In this document: positions 52,295 to 60,415 of the stretch, one piece after another | How the letters are laid out: every line of letters begins with the position of its first letter | Position numbering within the stretch: position 1 is the stretch's first letter | Translations under genes and position numbers: made by a program | Origin: Tenggerimyces flavus | GTDB lineage: Bacteria > Actinomycetota > Actinomycetes > Propionibacteriales > Actinopolymorphaceae | Reading direction: 5' to 3' | Length of the DNA stretch: 64,000 nt | Assembly: GCF_016907715.1 (NCBI RefSeq) | Contig: NZ_JAFBCM010000001.1 | Location: forward strand, 124,001 to 188,000 | The notes under the pieces: generated by a model | What the model saw: only the letters and a program-made list of their open reading frames with translations | What the model was told of the DNA's origin: nothing | Databases searched by the model: none

Positions 52295-53233
52295 GTGCAC
52301 CGGACCCTGAACGTCGCGCTCAAGGCCGCCCTCGGGACGGCCGCGCTCGGCGCCGCCTGTTTCGCGTACGCGGCGGCGTACGAGGCCCGCGCGTACAGGC
52401 TGCGCCGCTTCGACCTCCCGGTCCTCAAGCCCGGCTCGCGCCCGATCCGCGTCCTGCATCTGTCCGACCTGCACCTCACGCCCGACCTGCGAGCCGAGGT
52501 CGACTGGGTACGCGGACTCGCCGCGCTCGAGCCCGACCTCGTCGTCAACACCGGCGACAACCTCTCCCATCCCGACGCTGTGGAGACCGTCGTCGAGGCC
52601 CTCGAGCCGCTGCTGGAACGTCCCGGCGTCTTCGTCTTCGGGTCGAACGACTACTTCGCTCCCACGCGGCGCAACCCGCTCCGCTACTTCTGGAGCCGCG
52701 GCGGCCCCAAGCACCTGACCGCCCCGCGACTGCCCACCGAGGACCTGCGCAAGCAGTTCGCCGGCGCGGGCTGGCTCGACCTGTCGAACGCGCTCGGCTC
52801 CCTCACCATCGGCGGCCAAGCCATCGCGTTCGCCGGCGTCGACGACCCGCACATCCGCTGGGACCGGTACGACCTCGTCGCCGGCCCCGCAGACCCGACC
52901 GCGGACCTCACCGTCGGCGTGCTGCACGCCCCGTACCAGCGCGTCCTCGACCCCATGGCGAACGACGGCTACCAGCTCCTGCTCGCCGGCCACACCCACG
53001 GCGGCCAGGTCTGCCTCCCCGGGTACGGCGCGCTGGTCAGCAACTGCGATCTCCCTACCCGCCAGGCCAAGGGCGTGTCCCGCTGGCGCGAGTCCTGGCT
53101 GCACGTGTCGGCCGGCCTCGGCACCTCGCCGTACTCCCGCTTCCGCTTCGCCTGCTACCCCGAAGCCAGCCTGCTGACCCTCCGCCCGGCACCAGCGGAT
53201 ACCCATGTGCGGTCGGCGCGGACAGCCAGGTAG
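52295..53233 (+). CDS. metallophosphoesterase, membrane-anchored
   Basis: 312 residues from GTG 52295 (GTG 52277 possible). One N-terminal hydrophobic helix, then IRVLHLSDLHLTPDLRAE (DxH), LVVNTGDNLSHPD (GDN), FVFGSNDYFAP, VLHAPYQRV and LLLAGHTHGGQVCLPGYG (GHTH), all five metallophosphatase motifs. Similar to YkuE/Rv3683. Dinuclear metal phosphodiesterase, substrate unknown; could act on lipid or wall precursors. Confidence 0.92.
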   Translation: MHRTLNVALKAALGTAALGAACFAYAAAYEARAYRLRRFDLPVLKPGSRPIRVLHLSDLHLTPDLRAEVDWVRGLAALEPDLVVNTGDNLSHPDAVETVVEALEPLLERPGVFVFGSNDYFAPTRRNPLRYFWSRGGPKHLTAPRLPTEDLRKQFAGAGWLDLSNALGSLTIGGQAIAFAGVDDPHIRWDRYDLVAGPADPTADLTVGVLHAPYQRVLDPMANDGYQLLLAGHTHGGQVCLPGYGALVSNCDLPTRQAKGVSRWRESWLHVSAGLGTSPYSRFRFACYPEASLLTLRPAPADTHVRSARTAR

Positions 53234-53253
53234 ACTCGCCGTCGGTTCACCAC

Positions 53254-53327
53254 CGGGGTGTGGCGCAGCTTGGTAGCGTGCCTCGTTCGGGACGAGGAGG
53301 TCGTGGGTTCAAATCCCGCCACCCCGA
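53254..53327 (+). tRNA. tRNA-Pro (CGG anticodon)
   Basis: 74-base cloverleaf: acceptor CGGGGTG/CACCCCG, D-arm GCGC-AGCTTGGTA-GCGT, anticodon stem CCTCG/CGAGG with loop TTCGGGA (CGG), T-arm GTGGG-TTCAAAT-CCCGC, discriminator A. The 3' CCA is not encoded. Directly followed by a strong hairpin. Confidence 0.96.
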
Positions 53328-53334
53328 CACATCG

Positions 53335-53371
53335 CAGAGGCTCTTTCCGTGACATGCGGAAAGAGCCTCTG
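53335..53371. terminator. terminator after tRNA-Pro
   Basis: 15-bp perfect stem (CAGAGGCTCTTTCCG / CGGAAAGAGCCTCTG) with a seven-base loop; also stands at the end of the convergent CPT-like gene. Confidence 0.85.
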
Positions 53372-53376
53372 TCGTT

Positions 53377-53919
53377 CTAGCGAACCGAAGCCGCGATCGT
53401 ACGGGCGCAGGTCAGGGCGTCGGTCGAGGAGGTGTCCACCTCGACGTCGTACGTCATCCCCTCGTGCACGATCTCCGCCTGATATGCCGCCATGCCGGTC
53501 ACGCGGTCGCCCCGCAACGCCTCGCGGGCGGCAGCGACCTCAGGGTCGCAGCGCACGCCGACCCACAGGATCGACAGGCCGGAGAGCGCGGCAGCCCACC
53601 GGTCCCGACCAGCCACACCGCCCAGGAAGACCTCGTCGATGATCACCGGAGCCCCCGCCCGCGCCATCGTAGCGACGCCGGCCATCCAGGCGGCCTCGAG
53701 GGTACGGAACGCCGGCCCCACGTTCACCGAGCCGTCCGAGCCGAACTCGATCCCGTCGCCGTCCGACGACTGCATCGACAACGGCATCGCGTCGATCAGA
53801 TCGTCCACGCCGAGCGCGAGCCACGGCGTCGGCAGCACCTCCTGCAACCGCCGCGAGAGCGACGTCTTGCCCGAGCTCGAACCGCCGTTCAACACGATCA
53901 CCTGAGTCGTCACCGGCAC
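53377..53919 (-). CDS. chloramphenicol phosphotransferase-like kinase
   Basis: 180 residues, GTG start. [20 protein letters not shown] (P-loop), [25 protein letters not shown] and [20 protein letters not shown] then [19 protein letters not shown] match the CPT family (small P-loop kinase). Named after chloramphenicol modification in Streptomyces venezuelae but members differ in substrate; resistance is not shown. Beside tRNA-Pro, a common insertion point. Confidence 0.85.
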   Translation of the reverse strand: MPVTTQVIVLNGGSSSGKTSLSRRLQEVLPTPWLALGVDDLIDAMPLSMQSSDGDGIEFGSDGSVNVGPAFRTLEAAWMAGVATMARAGAPVIIDEVFLGGVAGRDRWAAALSGLSILWVGVRCDPEVAAAREALRGDRVTGMAAYQAEIVHEGMTYDVEVDTSSTDALTCARTIAASVR

Positions 53920-53930
53920 ACCGTACGGGC

Positions 53931-54425
53931 TCAGTCGTCAGCAAGGCGCGGCCGGTACACGCCGACCAACACGCCGAACCGATCGGCGCCCGGCCCCGCG
54001 TCCTCCGCCGAGTCGACCAACGTCGTCAACGCCTCAGCCAAAGCAGCGGCCTGCTCAGACGTCAGGCGCACGTGGCGCAGCAGCACGAGCGGATCGTCCG
54101 GATCGGACTCGATCTCCGCCGCCATCGCCTGCATCGCCACCGCGGTATGGCCGCGGTAGCGAAGCTTCCGACCGACGCGCCGGTAGTACTGCTCGGTCCC
54201 GCCCCGCACCGTCCGCGTCTCGGCGATCTCCACCAGCCCCGCCTCGCGCAGCACCTTCAGGTGGTGCGCGATGTTGCCCTTCCGCGTGTCGAACCGCGCC
54301 GCCAAACCGCTGATCGTCGCTGTCTCCTCGCCCAGCGCGTACAGCAGCCGGTGCCGCATCGGGTGCCCGAGCGCCTTGTGCTGCTCCGGGCCCGAGACCT
54401 CGACGACGTCGTCCTCATCGTTCAC
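53931..54425 (-). CDS. ArsR family regulator
   Basis: 164 residues from GTG 54425. [20 protein letters not shown] and [20 protein letters not shown] then [12 protein letters not shown] make the winged helix. Divergent from an S41 gene; a long inverted repeat in the shared spacer (54430-54457) probably is its operator. Confidence 0.85.
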   Translation of the reverse strand: MNDEDDVVEVSGPEQHKALGHPMRHRLLYALGEETATISGLAARFDTRKGNIAHHLKVLREAGLVEIAETRTVRGGTEQYYRRVGRKLRYRGHTAVAMQAMAAEIESDPDDPLVLLRHVRLTSEQAAALAEALTTLVDSAEDAGPGADRFGVLVGVYRPRLADD

Positions 54426-54429
54426 ATGT

Positions 54430-54457
54430 CAAAGCATCAAGAACTCTTGACGCTTTG
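54430..54457. promoter_or_regulatory. probable ArsR operator over S41 promoter
   Basis: CAAAGCATCAAGA-AC-TCTTGACGCTTTG, 13-bp arms with one mismatch. It includes TTGACG (54447-54452), with TGTACT 18 bases later (54471-54476) as a candidate -10 for the S41 gene. It also abuts the ArsR start, so one site could repress both. Confidence 0.6.
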
Positions 54458-54484
54458 TCAACCGAGGTGCTGTACTCCCTCACC

Positions 54485-55393
54485 ATGGAACCCACCGAGA
54501 TCCGAGAGATCGTCGCGAGAACCGCCCAACTCGTCGAGGAGCACTACGTCTTCGCCGACGTCGGCGCCCAGGTCGCCGGCCTGCTCACGGCCAACACCGA
54601 CACGTACGCAAACCACGCCGACCCGAAGGCGCTGGCGGACAACGTCTCCACCGACCTGCAGTCGGTCAATGGAGACAAGCACCTCCGGCTCGTCCACCAC
54701 GAGACCGAACTCCCCGTCGAGGACGGCGACGCGGGCGCCGACTACGCCAAGATCGTCGCCGAGAGCGAGCGGACCGGCGGAGGCATCGCGCGCGTCGAGC
54801 GCCTCGACGGCAACATCGGGGTGCTCGAGATCCGCCCGCAGCTGTTCCCGCCCTCGGTCGCCGGTGCCGCGATGGCCGCCGCGATGAACCTGCTCGCCAC
54901 GGTCGACGCATTGATCGTCGACGTACGAAGGTGCCCCGGCGGCGACCCGAACATGGTGGCGCTCGCCGCGACCTACCTGCTCGGCGAGGACCGGCTGAGG
55001 CTGAACGACCTCTACGAGCGCGCCGGCGACAACCTCCTGCAGTCGTGGACGCTTCCGTACGTGCCAGGCCCACGGTTCGGCGGCACCAAGCCGCTGTACG
55101 TGCTGGTGGGTAAGGGCACGTTCTCCGGCGGCGAGGACCTGGCGTACTCCCTCCAACAGCTCGGCCGCGCGATCGTCGTCGGCGAAAGGACAGGAGGCGG
55201 AGCCCATCCCCGGCGAGGGTTCCGCGTCCACCCGCACCTGATGGCCGCGGTACCGGTCGCGCGTACGGTCAACCCGGTGTCGGGCACGAACTGGGAGGGC
55301 GTCGGCGTGGCCCCGGACCTCGAGACCGCCGCCGACGATGCCCTCGACGCCGCCCTGAGCCACGCGCGGAGCCAGCTCCTCCAGGTAAGCTGA
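54485..55393 (+). CDS. S41 family peptidase-like protein
   Basis: 302 residues from ATG 54485. N-terminal helical bundle (about 1-75, IREIVARTAQLVEEHYVFAD) as in IRBP-like tail proteases; GNIGVLEIRPQLFP, ALIVDVRRCPGGDPNMVALA and LYVLVGKGTFSGGEDLAYSL with Ser214 as nucleophile; ERTGGGAHPRRGFRVHP closes the site. No signal peptide and no PDZ domain, so it is a cytosolic, peptidase-like or retinoid-binding-like protein. Controlled by the divergent ArsR. Confidence 0.85.
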   Translation: MEPTEIREIVARTAQLVEEHYVFADVGAQVAGLLTANTDTYANHADPKALADNVSTDLQSVNGDKHLRLVHHETELPVEDGDAGADYAKIVAESERTGGGIARVERLDGNIGVLEIRPQLFPPSVAGAAMAAAMNLLATVDALIVDVRRCPGGDPNMVALAATYLLGEDRLRLNDLYERAGDNLLQSWTLPYVPGPRFGGTKPLYVLVGKGTFSGGEDLAYSLQQLGRAIVVGERTGGGAHPRRGFRVHPHLMAAVPVARTVNPVSGTNWEGVGVAPDLETAADDALDAALSHARSQLLQVS

Positions 55394-55462
55394 TCCCTAT
55401 GCGCACGAAGTGACTTGGCCAGCGTCCCTACCGAGTCATGCCTTCCTACGAGGAGCAGCTTC

Positions 55463-56023
55463 GTGCCCACCTTCGATCTCCGCGACTATCGCGACACCGA
55501 CTCCGCCAGCTGGTTGGAATGCCGGCTGCTGAGCTTCTTCCACACCGAGTACTACGACGACGTCGTCACCGAACGGCCGCGCTTCGATCCCGCCGACTAC
55601 CTGGTCGCGGTGGAGAACGACACCGTCGTCGGCCTGATGGACCTCGAGCTCTTCGAGGCCGACGGCAAGGCGACGATCGACGTCCTCGCCGTCCATCCAC
55701 GCCACCAGCGCCGCGGCATTGCCCAAGCCCTGTTGGAGAACGGGCTCGCTCGGTTGCGTGACCGCGGCATCCGCACCCTCGACGCCTGGACACGCGGCGA
55801 CGAGGCCGCCAACGCCTGGTACCAGAGCGCCGGCTTCGTCGAACGTTACCGCTACCTCCACGTCTACAAGAAGTACGACGATGGCGACGAGGGCTTCGAA
55901 ACGCCAACGGGGGTTAAGAAAATCATCATGGCGTTCATGCACGCGGAGCTCGACCAGGAAGCCCAGCTCCGCGAACGCTTCAGCCGCATCCACGCTTGCC
56001 GGCGGTACGTCCTCGACCTCTAG
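55463..56023 (+). CDS. GNAT family N-acetyltransferase
   Basis: 186 residues from GTG 55463 with GAGGAG seven bases upstream. DVLAVHPRHQRRGIAQALLE (motif A, acetyl-CoA loop) and ANAWYQSAGFVERYRYLHVY (motif B) are clear. Target unknown. Ends in a CTAG overlap with the convergent HIT gene. Confidence 0.88.
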   Translation: MPTFDLRDYRDTDSASWLECRLLSFFHTEYYDDVVTERPRFDPADYLVAVENDTVVGLMDLELFEADGKATIDVLAVHPRHQRRGIAQALLENGLARLRDRGIRTLDAWTRGDEAANAWYQSAGFVERYRYLHVYKKYDDGDEGFETPTGVKKIIMAFMHAELDQEAQLRERFSRIHACRRYVLDL

Positions 56024-56490
56024 GACCGCCAGCTACTCGCCCCACGGAGCCGAGCCGAGTGCTCATGCTGCTCGGCGAGCGGGACCGCACGCATCACGTG
56101 CTCGCCGCGTTGGAACGCGTCGTCGTGCCAACGCGGCACCACGTGGAAATGCAGGTGCCACACGTCCTGGTTGCCGGCCGGCTCGTTGTGCTGCCGCAGC
56201 GACGTTCCCTCACACCCGTAGGTCTCGATCAGCGCGAGCGCGGCCCTTCTCGCGGTGGCGAGCAGCGGGGTGCCGAGTGCCGGCGGCAGCACGTACAGGT
56301 TCTCGACATGCTCGACTGGCACGACCAGCAGGTTGACCGGGTTGGTCTCCCACCAGTGCGGCGAGACGACGACCGCCGTCTGCTCGTCGCGATAGACGAT
56401 GTTCTCCGGCGTGCTGATCGGCGTGGATTCGCCGCGCAGCAACGTACAGAACGGGCACTGGTAGCCGTCCGGCTCGTGCGAACGGGTCAC
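56020..56490 (-). CDS. HIT family protein
   Basis: 156 residues from GTG 56490. CPFCTLLRGE is a zinc-ribbon-like start; DVWHLHFHVVPRWHDD contains the HxHxH triad of nucleotide hydrolases/transferases. Overlaps the stop of the SRPBCC gene (GTGA); third gene of the ArsR-SRPBCC-HIT operon. Confidence 0.87.
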   Translation of the reverse strand: MTRSHEPDGYQCPFCTLLRGESTPISTPENIVYRDEQTAVVVSPHWWETNPVNLLVVPVEHVENLYVLPPALGTPLLATARRAALALIETYGCEGTSLRQHNEPAGNQDVWHLHFHVVPRWHDDAFQRGEHVMRAVPLAEQHEHSARLRGASSWRS

Positions 56491-57359
56491 TCGCCGTCCT
56501 CGGGGAACTCGGTGGTGAGCGGCGTCCAGTCGGCGCCGAGCTCGTGCAGGCGCTTGAGCTGGGCGAAGCTGGCCAGCCATCCGGCCTCGTGCTGCGCCGC
56601 GTCGTCCCACTCGTCGGCCGTGTACCCGCTCTGGACGAACGTCAAGTGCGTCTTGCCACCGGAGCCCTCGAGCTCCCAGCGCACCACCGCACCCTCGTCG
56701 TCTCGGTACGAGAGCTTGCGGTTCGGCTCGAACTCGAAGATCTTGCCGTCGACTCCCACCGCCATCGTGCCGCCGATGCGAGGCTCGACCTCGGCCTTCC
56801 AGCCGAACCAGCGCTCGATCGCCTCCGGGTCGATCAGCGACTGGAACACCTTGTCCGGTGGGGCATCCACGTCGAACGACACCCGCACCTCGTTCGACCG
56901 CTTCGGCGAGAAGTCCGCCTTCGGCGTGAGTGGGCGGCCCTCGACGTACTCGGCGAGGTTCGCGATCGCGAGCGGCCAGAACGTGTGCATCGAGTGCACC
57001 CCGTCGCGCCGTCCAGGCGGCGCCATCAGCTCGGCCATCGTGGGATGCCCGTCCTGCTTGAACATCAGCGCCGTCCGGCCAGCGCCGTCGGGTACGAGCC
57101 GCAACTCCACTTTGGTTGACGTGTCATCCAAAGTCCACTCGAACGCGACCGCGCGATCCTGCTCGACCTCGAGCAGCCGCTGGTTCTCGCGTTCGCCCTG
57201 CGGCGTGTGCCGTCCCCAGAACGCGTAGCGCTGCTCGGCCAGGTCCACCTCGGCGAACTCCGCGAGCCACTCGCGCATCGCCGCGGCGTCTGTCAACGCG
57301 CGATAGACAGCCTCCGGCGGCGCGGCCAGCCGGGCCTGAATGGTCAACACGTCACTCAT
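56487..57359 (-). CDS. tandem SRPBCC (AHSA1-like) domain protein
   Basis: 290 residues from ATG 57359, overlapping the ArsR stop. Two START-like domains: 1-145 (LTIQARLAAPPEAVYRALTD ... HTFWPLAIANLAEYVEGRPL) and 150-285 (VRVSFDVDAPPDKVFQSLID ... LTFVQSGYTADEWDD). Hydrophobic-ligand or chaperone-regulator fold; function unknown. Related to the SRPBCC protein at 31301, also with an ArsR partner. Confidence 0.87.
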   Translation of the reverse strand: MSDVLTIQARLAAPPEAVYRALTDAAAMREWLAEFAEVDLAEQRYAFWGRHTPQGERENQRLLEVEQDRAVAFEWTLDDTSTKVELRLVPDGAGRTALMFKQDGHPTMAELMAPPGRRDGVHSMHTFWPLAIANLAEYVEGRPLTPKADFSPKRSNEVRVSFDVDAPPDKVFQSLIDPEAIERWFGWKAEVEPRIGGTMAVGVDGKIFEFEPNRKLSYRDDEGAVVRWELEGSGGKTHLTFVQSGYTADEWDDAAQHEAGWLASFAQLKRLHELGADWTPLTTEFPEDGE

Positions 57360-57912
57360 TCGTACTCTCCTCCTTCGGGTAGCAGGCGACGGCCAGCTTG
57401 ATCGCCTCGCCCTCGCTCCCGCCGTGGCGGGCGAACAGGTCCTGCAACGTCGAGCGCAGGTCGTCAAGGAAGGCTTGACGACCGCCCGGAGGCACGCGAA
57501 GCTCACCGGAGACGCCCAGCGTCGCGAGCTCTCGCGTACCGAGGCGCAGGTCGGCGAGGTCGTTCTGGACCTCTTCGACGAGGTTGAGCAGGAAGCCGAC
57601 GCTCAGCTCGTCGCGGATGCGGCGTTGGCCGATCGTGCCGACCAGCTTGGGCGAGAGCCAGTACGACTGGGCGCTCGCCTGGTAGATGCCCTCGACGATG
57701 CCGCGCACCCGGCGCTCGGACACCTGCTCGACCAGACCGGCGTCGACCAGCTTCTTCACGTGGTAGTAGACGCGCTGCGGCGACTGCTGGAGCTCGGCTC
57801 CCACCTCGGTGCACGACCTGGGCTCCGCGAGCCGGCGGAGGACGTCCACCCGCTGCGGCTTGAACAGGGCGTCGGCTTGCTCGAAGCGATCGACGTACAA
57901 GACTTCTTTCAT
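57352..57912 (-). CDS. ArsR-type winged-helix regulator
   Basis: 186 residues from ATG 57912 (ATG 57924 possible). VDVLRRLAEPRSCTEVGAEL and QRVYYHVKKLVDAGLVEQVS are the winged helix; the long C-terminal part (ELSVGFLLNLVEEVQNDLAD ...) resembles that of the regulator at 30280. Heads the operon with SRPBCC and HIT genes. TTGAC ... GTCAA just upstream is a probable operator. Confidence 0.85.
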   Translation of the reverse strand: MKEVLYVDRFEQADALFKPQRVDVLRRLAEPRSCTEVGAELQQSPQRVYYHVKKLVDAGLVEQVSERRVRGIVEGIYQASAQSYWLSPKLVGTIGQRRIRDELSVGFLLNLVEEVQNDLADLRLGTRELATLGVSGELRVPPGGRQAFLDDLRSTLQDLFARHGGSEGEAIKLAVACYPKEESTNE

Positions 57913-57926
57913 GATGCGCCACATGC

Positions 57927-57951
57927 TTGACGTAAAGCACTTGTTTGTCAA
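57927..57951. promoter_or_regulatory. probable ArsR operator
   Basis: Inverted half-sites TTGAC (57927) and GTCAA (57947-57951) with a 15-base spacer, 15 bp upstream of the ArsR start. The half-site matches those before the other ArsR genes (TTGACA at 30244, TTGACG at 54447). Confidence 0.4.
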
Positions 57952-57966
57952 TCGCGAATGCTAAGT

Positions 57967-58023
57967 GGACGCTCTACGTCCGTATCCTGCTAGGCTCGCG
58001 TTATATACGGACGTAAAGCGTCC
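57967..58023. promoter_or_regulatory. paired TetR operators
   Basis: Two palindromes GGACG-N5-CGTCC at 57967-57981 and 58009-58023, which together form a larger inverted repeat (19-bp arms 57967-57985 and 58005-58023, one mismatch, about 19 bp apart). TATATA between them may be a -10 element. They end 22 bp before the TetR start; cooperative or looping autorepression likely. Confidence 0.7.
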
Positions 58024-58045
58024 AGTTACGCCGTGAGGAGCACCG

Positions 58046-58687
58046 ATGACCGAGCAGCTGCGAGCCGACGCCCGCCACAACCGCGACCAGATCATGGTGG
58101 CGGCGCGCGCCCTGTTCGCGACGCACGGCGTGCATGTGCCGATGGAAGAGGTCGCGCGGGCCGCGGGGGTCGGGAAGGCGACGCTGTACCGGCGCTTCCC
58201 GCAGCGGGAGCAGCTGATCGAGGCGGTGGCGTTCGACGTCTACCGCCAGCTGCGGGCACTGGCTCGCGACGCGGTGGCCGAGGAGCCGGACTCGTGGGCG
58301 GCGGTCAGCAGGTTCCTGCGCGACTGGATCGCCGTTCGCCTCGGCCTGGTGCACACCGGTATCTGCGAGGAGCTGCCCGCGCTGCTCGAGGCGAACGCTT
58401 CGCTGCGCGAGGCCCGGGCGGAGTTCTTCGGGCTGGTCGACGAGCTGGCGGACCGCGCCAAAGCGGACGGCGAGCTGCGTTCGGACGTCGGCGGCGGCGA
58501 CCTCGCCCTGTTCGCGAACGCGCTCGTCGAGCAGCACGACCTGCCCGGTCCGGTGCAGGACGAGGTTCGTTCGCGGATGCTCGAGCTGCTGCTCGACGGC
58601 CTGCACGTTCGAAACGCCCCACCGCTGCCTGGTGCACCGCGGCGGATGGCCGATCTCGAGGTGCACCTCCCTACGAACGAAGGATGA
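58046..58687 (+). CDS. TetR family regulator
   Basis: 213 residues. RDQIMVAARALFATHGVHVP and VGKATLYRRFPQREQLIEAV are the TetR HTH (about 12-58). The ligand domain belongs to the common SACE_7040-like type. Its stop overlaps the SDR gene ATG (ATGA), so it controls its operon through the paired sites upstream. Confidence 0.9.
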   Translation: MTEQLRADARHNRDQIMVAARALFATHGVHVPMEEVARAAGVGKATLYRRFPQREQLIEAVAFDVYRQLRALARDAVAEEPDSWAAVSRFLRDWIAVRLGLVHTGICEELPALLEANASLREARAEFFGLVDELADRAKADGELRSDVGGGDLALFANALVEQHDLPGPVQDEVRSRMLELLLDGLHVRNAPPLPGAPRRMADLEVHLPTNEG

Positions 58688-59352
58688 AGATGCCCACGAT
58701 CGCGATAGTCGGAGCCGGCCCGTTGCTGGGGCTGTCAGTGGCGAAACTCTTTGGAGCGAAGGGATTCCAGGTCGCCTTGGTATCCCGTACGCGGGAGAAC
58801 CTGAACGCCAGAGTGGCGGAGCTGTCGTCCCTCGGTGTGGAGGCGGCGGGCTTCGCCGGGGACGCGACGACGCCGGAGTCGCTGGCGGCCGCGTTCGCGG
58901 AGATCCGTGCGCGCTTCGGCGAGGTCGACGTGCTGGTGTTCAACGCGGTGAGCAAGACCGTGACGGAACGCGTGGTGGCAGCGCTCGACGTGTCGGCCGA
59001 CAACCTGCGCGAGCAGATCGACGTGCAGCTCTACGGGGCGGTGACGTCGGCACGCCAGGTGCTCCCCTCGATGCTGACCCGCGGTGAGGGAACGTTGCTC
59101 TTCAGCAGCGCGATCACCGCCGTGCACCCGACCGACCAGTTCACCAACTTCGGCATCGGCGGCGCGGCCCTGCGCTACTACGTGGCGACGCTGAACACCT
59201 CCCTTGCGGACAAGGGCATTCACGCCGCCCACATCTCCGTGGGCGTCCAGTTGAACACCGGCCCCGGCACCGAGCCCGACACCGTGGCCCAGCAGTACTG
59301 GGACGCGTACGTCGGCCGCGACCAGGCCGAGCGCCTCTACTACGCGGCCTGA
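58684..59352 (+). CDS. non-canonical SDR family protein
   Basis: 222 residues from ATG 58684. Rossmann start IAIVGAGPLLGLSVAKLFGA (a modified GxxxGxG) and VDVLVFNAVS (NNAG-like). The active-site region reads SSAITAVHPTDQFTNFGIGG, so the usual YxxxK is FGIGG (about 156-160): Tyr and Lys are both lost. It may bind NAD(P) without standard reductase activity. Coupled to TetR. Confidence 0.85.
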   Translation: MKMPTIAIVGAGPLLGLSVAKLFGAKGFQVALVSRTRENLNARVAELSSLGVEAAGFAGDATTPESLAAAFAEIRARFGEVDVLVFNAVSKTVTERVVAALDVSADNLREQIDVQLYGAVTSARQVLPSMLTRGEGTLLFSSAITAVHPTDQFTNFGIGGAALRYYVATLNTSLADKGIHAAHISVGVQLNTGPGTEPDTVAQQYWDAYVGRDQAERLYYAA

Positions 59353-59373
59353 AACGTTGTAGCGTGCGGGATC

Positions 59374-59907
59374 GTGAGAACGGCCTTCGACGCGACGACG
59401 CTGGGAGTACGCCGTGGCGCGGTCGAGCTGATGCCCGCCGATCCGACCTGGGCTGAGGCCTACGAGCGCGCACTTCCCTTGCTGCGTGGAGCATTGGCCG
59501 GGATCGCGGTCGCGATCGAGCACATCGGCTCGACCGCGATCCCCGGCCTACCTGCCAAGCCGATCCTCGACGTCGCCGTCGGCCTGCCGCCTGGGTGCGA
59601 TCCCGCCGAGGTCGACGAGCCGCTCGTCGCGCTCGGGTTCGTGTATCGAGGCTCGGACGAGTCACGGACGACCTACGGTTGGGAGTCCGAGCCACGAGTC
59701 CGCGTGGTGAATCTCCATGTCGTCGAGCACGAAGGCCGCACCTGGCGCGAGTACGTGGCGTTCCGCGACGCTCTCCGCGCCGATCCCGAAGCCCGCGATG
59801 CCTACGCGGTCTTGAAGCAGGACCTGGCCGAGCGCTTCCCCGCCGACCGCGCGTCCTACATCGCCGGCAAGGACGCCTTCGTGGCCAGGGTCCTCGCCGG
59901 TGGTTGA
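59374..59907 (+). CDS. GrpB/UPF0157 family nucleotidyltransferase-like protein
   Basis: 177 residues, GTG start. IEHIGSTAIPGLPAKPILDV is the family's signature with the GS..D.D-like metal site, and REYVAFRDALRADPEARDAY the helical part. Fused to CoaE in some bacteria; function unclear. Overlaps the next gene by eight bases. Confidence 0.88.
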   Translation: MRTAFDATTLGVRRGAVELMPADPTWAEAYERALPLLRGALAGIAVAIEHIGSTAIPGLPAKPILDVAVGLPPGCDPAEVDEPLVALGFVYRGSDESRTTYGWESEPRVRVVNLHVVEHEGRTWREYVAFRDALRADPEARDAYAVLKQDLAERFPADRASYIAGKDAFVARVLAGG

Positions 59908-60415
59908 GCTCGGTGACCGCATCCATGTCATCGGTGGTGGCGGGTCAGGGAAGACGACGCTCGCCCGGCACCTCGCCACGACGCGGGGGCTTCCGTTGTG
60001 GGAGCTGGATCGGCAGGGACCGATGGAGGAGGTCGCGGGCCACGCGCGGTGGGTGATGGAGGGCATCTTCCTCTACCACGTCGACGTGGCGTTCGAACGC
60101 GCCACCAGCATCGTTTGGCTCGACCTCCCACCAGGGCTCGCCGCGCGGAGGATCGTGGCCAGGCACGTCAAGCTGAGCTTGCTCCGCAAGAACCCCCATC
60201 CCGGCTTGGGCAAACTCGCCCACTTCGTCGCCGACCAGCGCGAGTACTACACGCGGCCAGCACGGCTGCCCGAGAGCGCGACCGACTGGGGCGCGCTGTC
60301 TCGGGCGGCGACGGTGCTGGCACTCGAGCCGTACCGGGACAAGGTGATCCACCTCGCCACGCCGCGGGAGGTGCGACGGTTCAGCCGCCGAACGGGTGCG
60401 ACAGCAGACCGGTGA
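59900..60415 (+). CDS. small P-loop kinase (FlaR/adenylate kinase-like)
   Basis: 171 residues, GTG start. IHVIGGGGSGKTTLARHLAT (Walker A), WVMEGIFLYHVDVAFERATS (Walker B-like) and IVWLDLPPGLAARRIVARHV are typical of the topology-modulation (FlaR) group. Substrate unknown. Its end overlaps the convergent SMP-30 gene by 35 bases. Confidence 0.83.
   Translation: MVELGDRIHVIGGGGSGKTTLARHLATTRGLPLWELDRQGPMEEVAGHARWVMEGIFLYHVDVAFERATSIVWLDLPPGLAARRIVARHVKLSLLRKNPHPGLGKLAHFVADQREYYTRPARLPESATDWGALSRAATVLALEPYRDKVIHLATPREVRRFSRRTGATADR

Noticed and set aside
53377-53919. Chloramphenicol resistance gene
   Set aside because: The fold matches CPT, but the substrate cannot be deduced and the context shows no antibiotic cluster.
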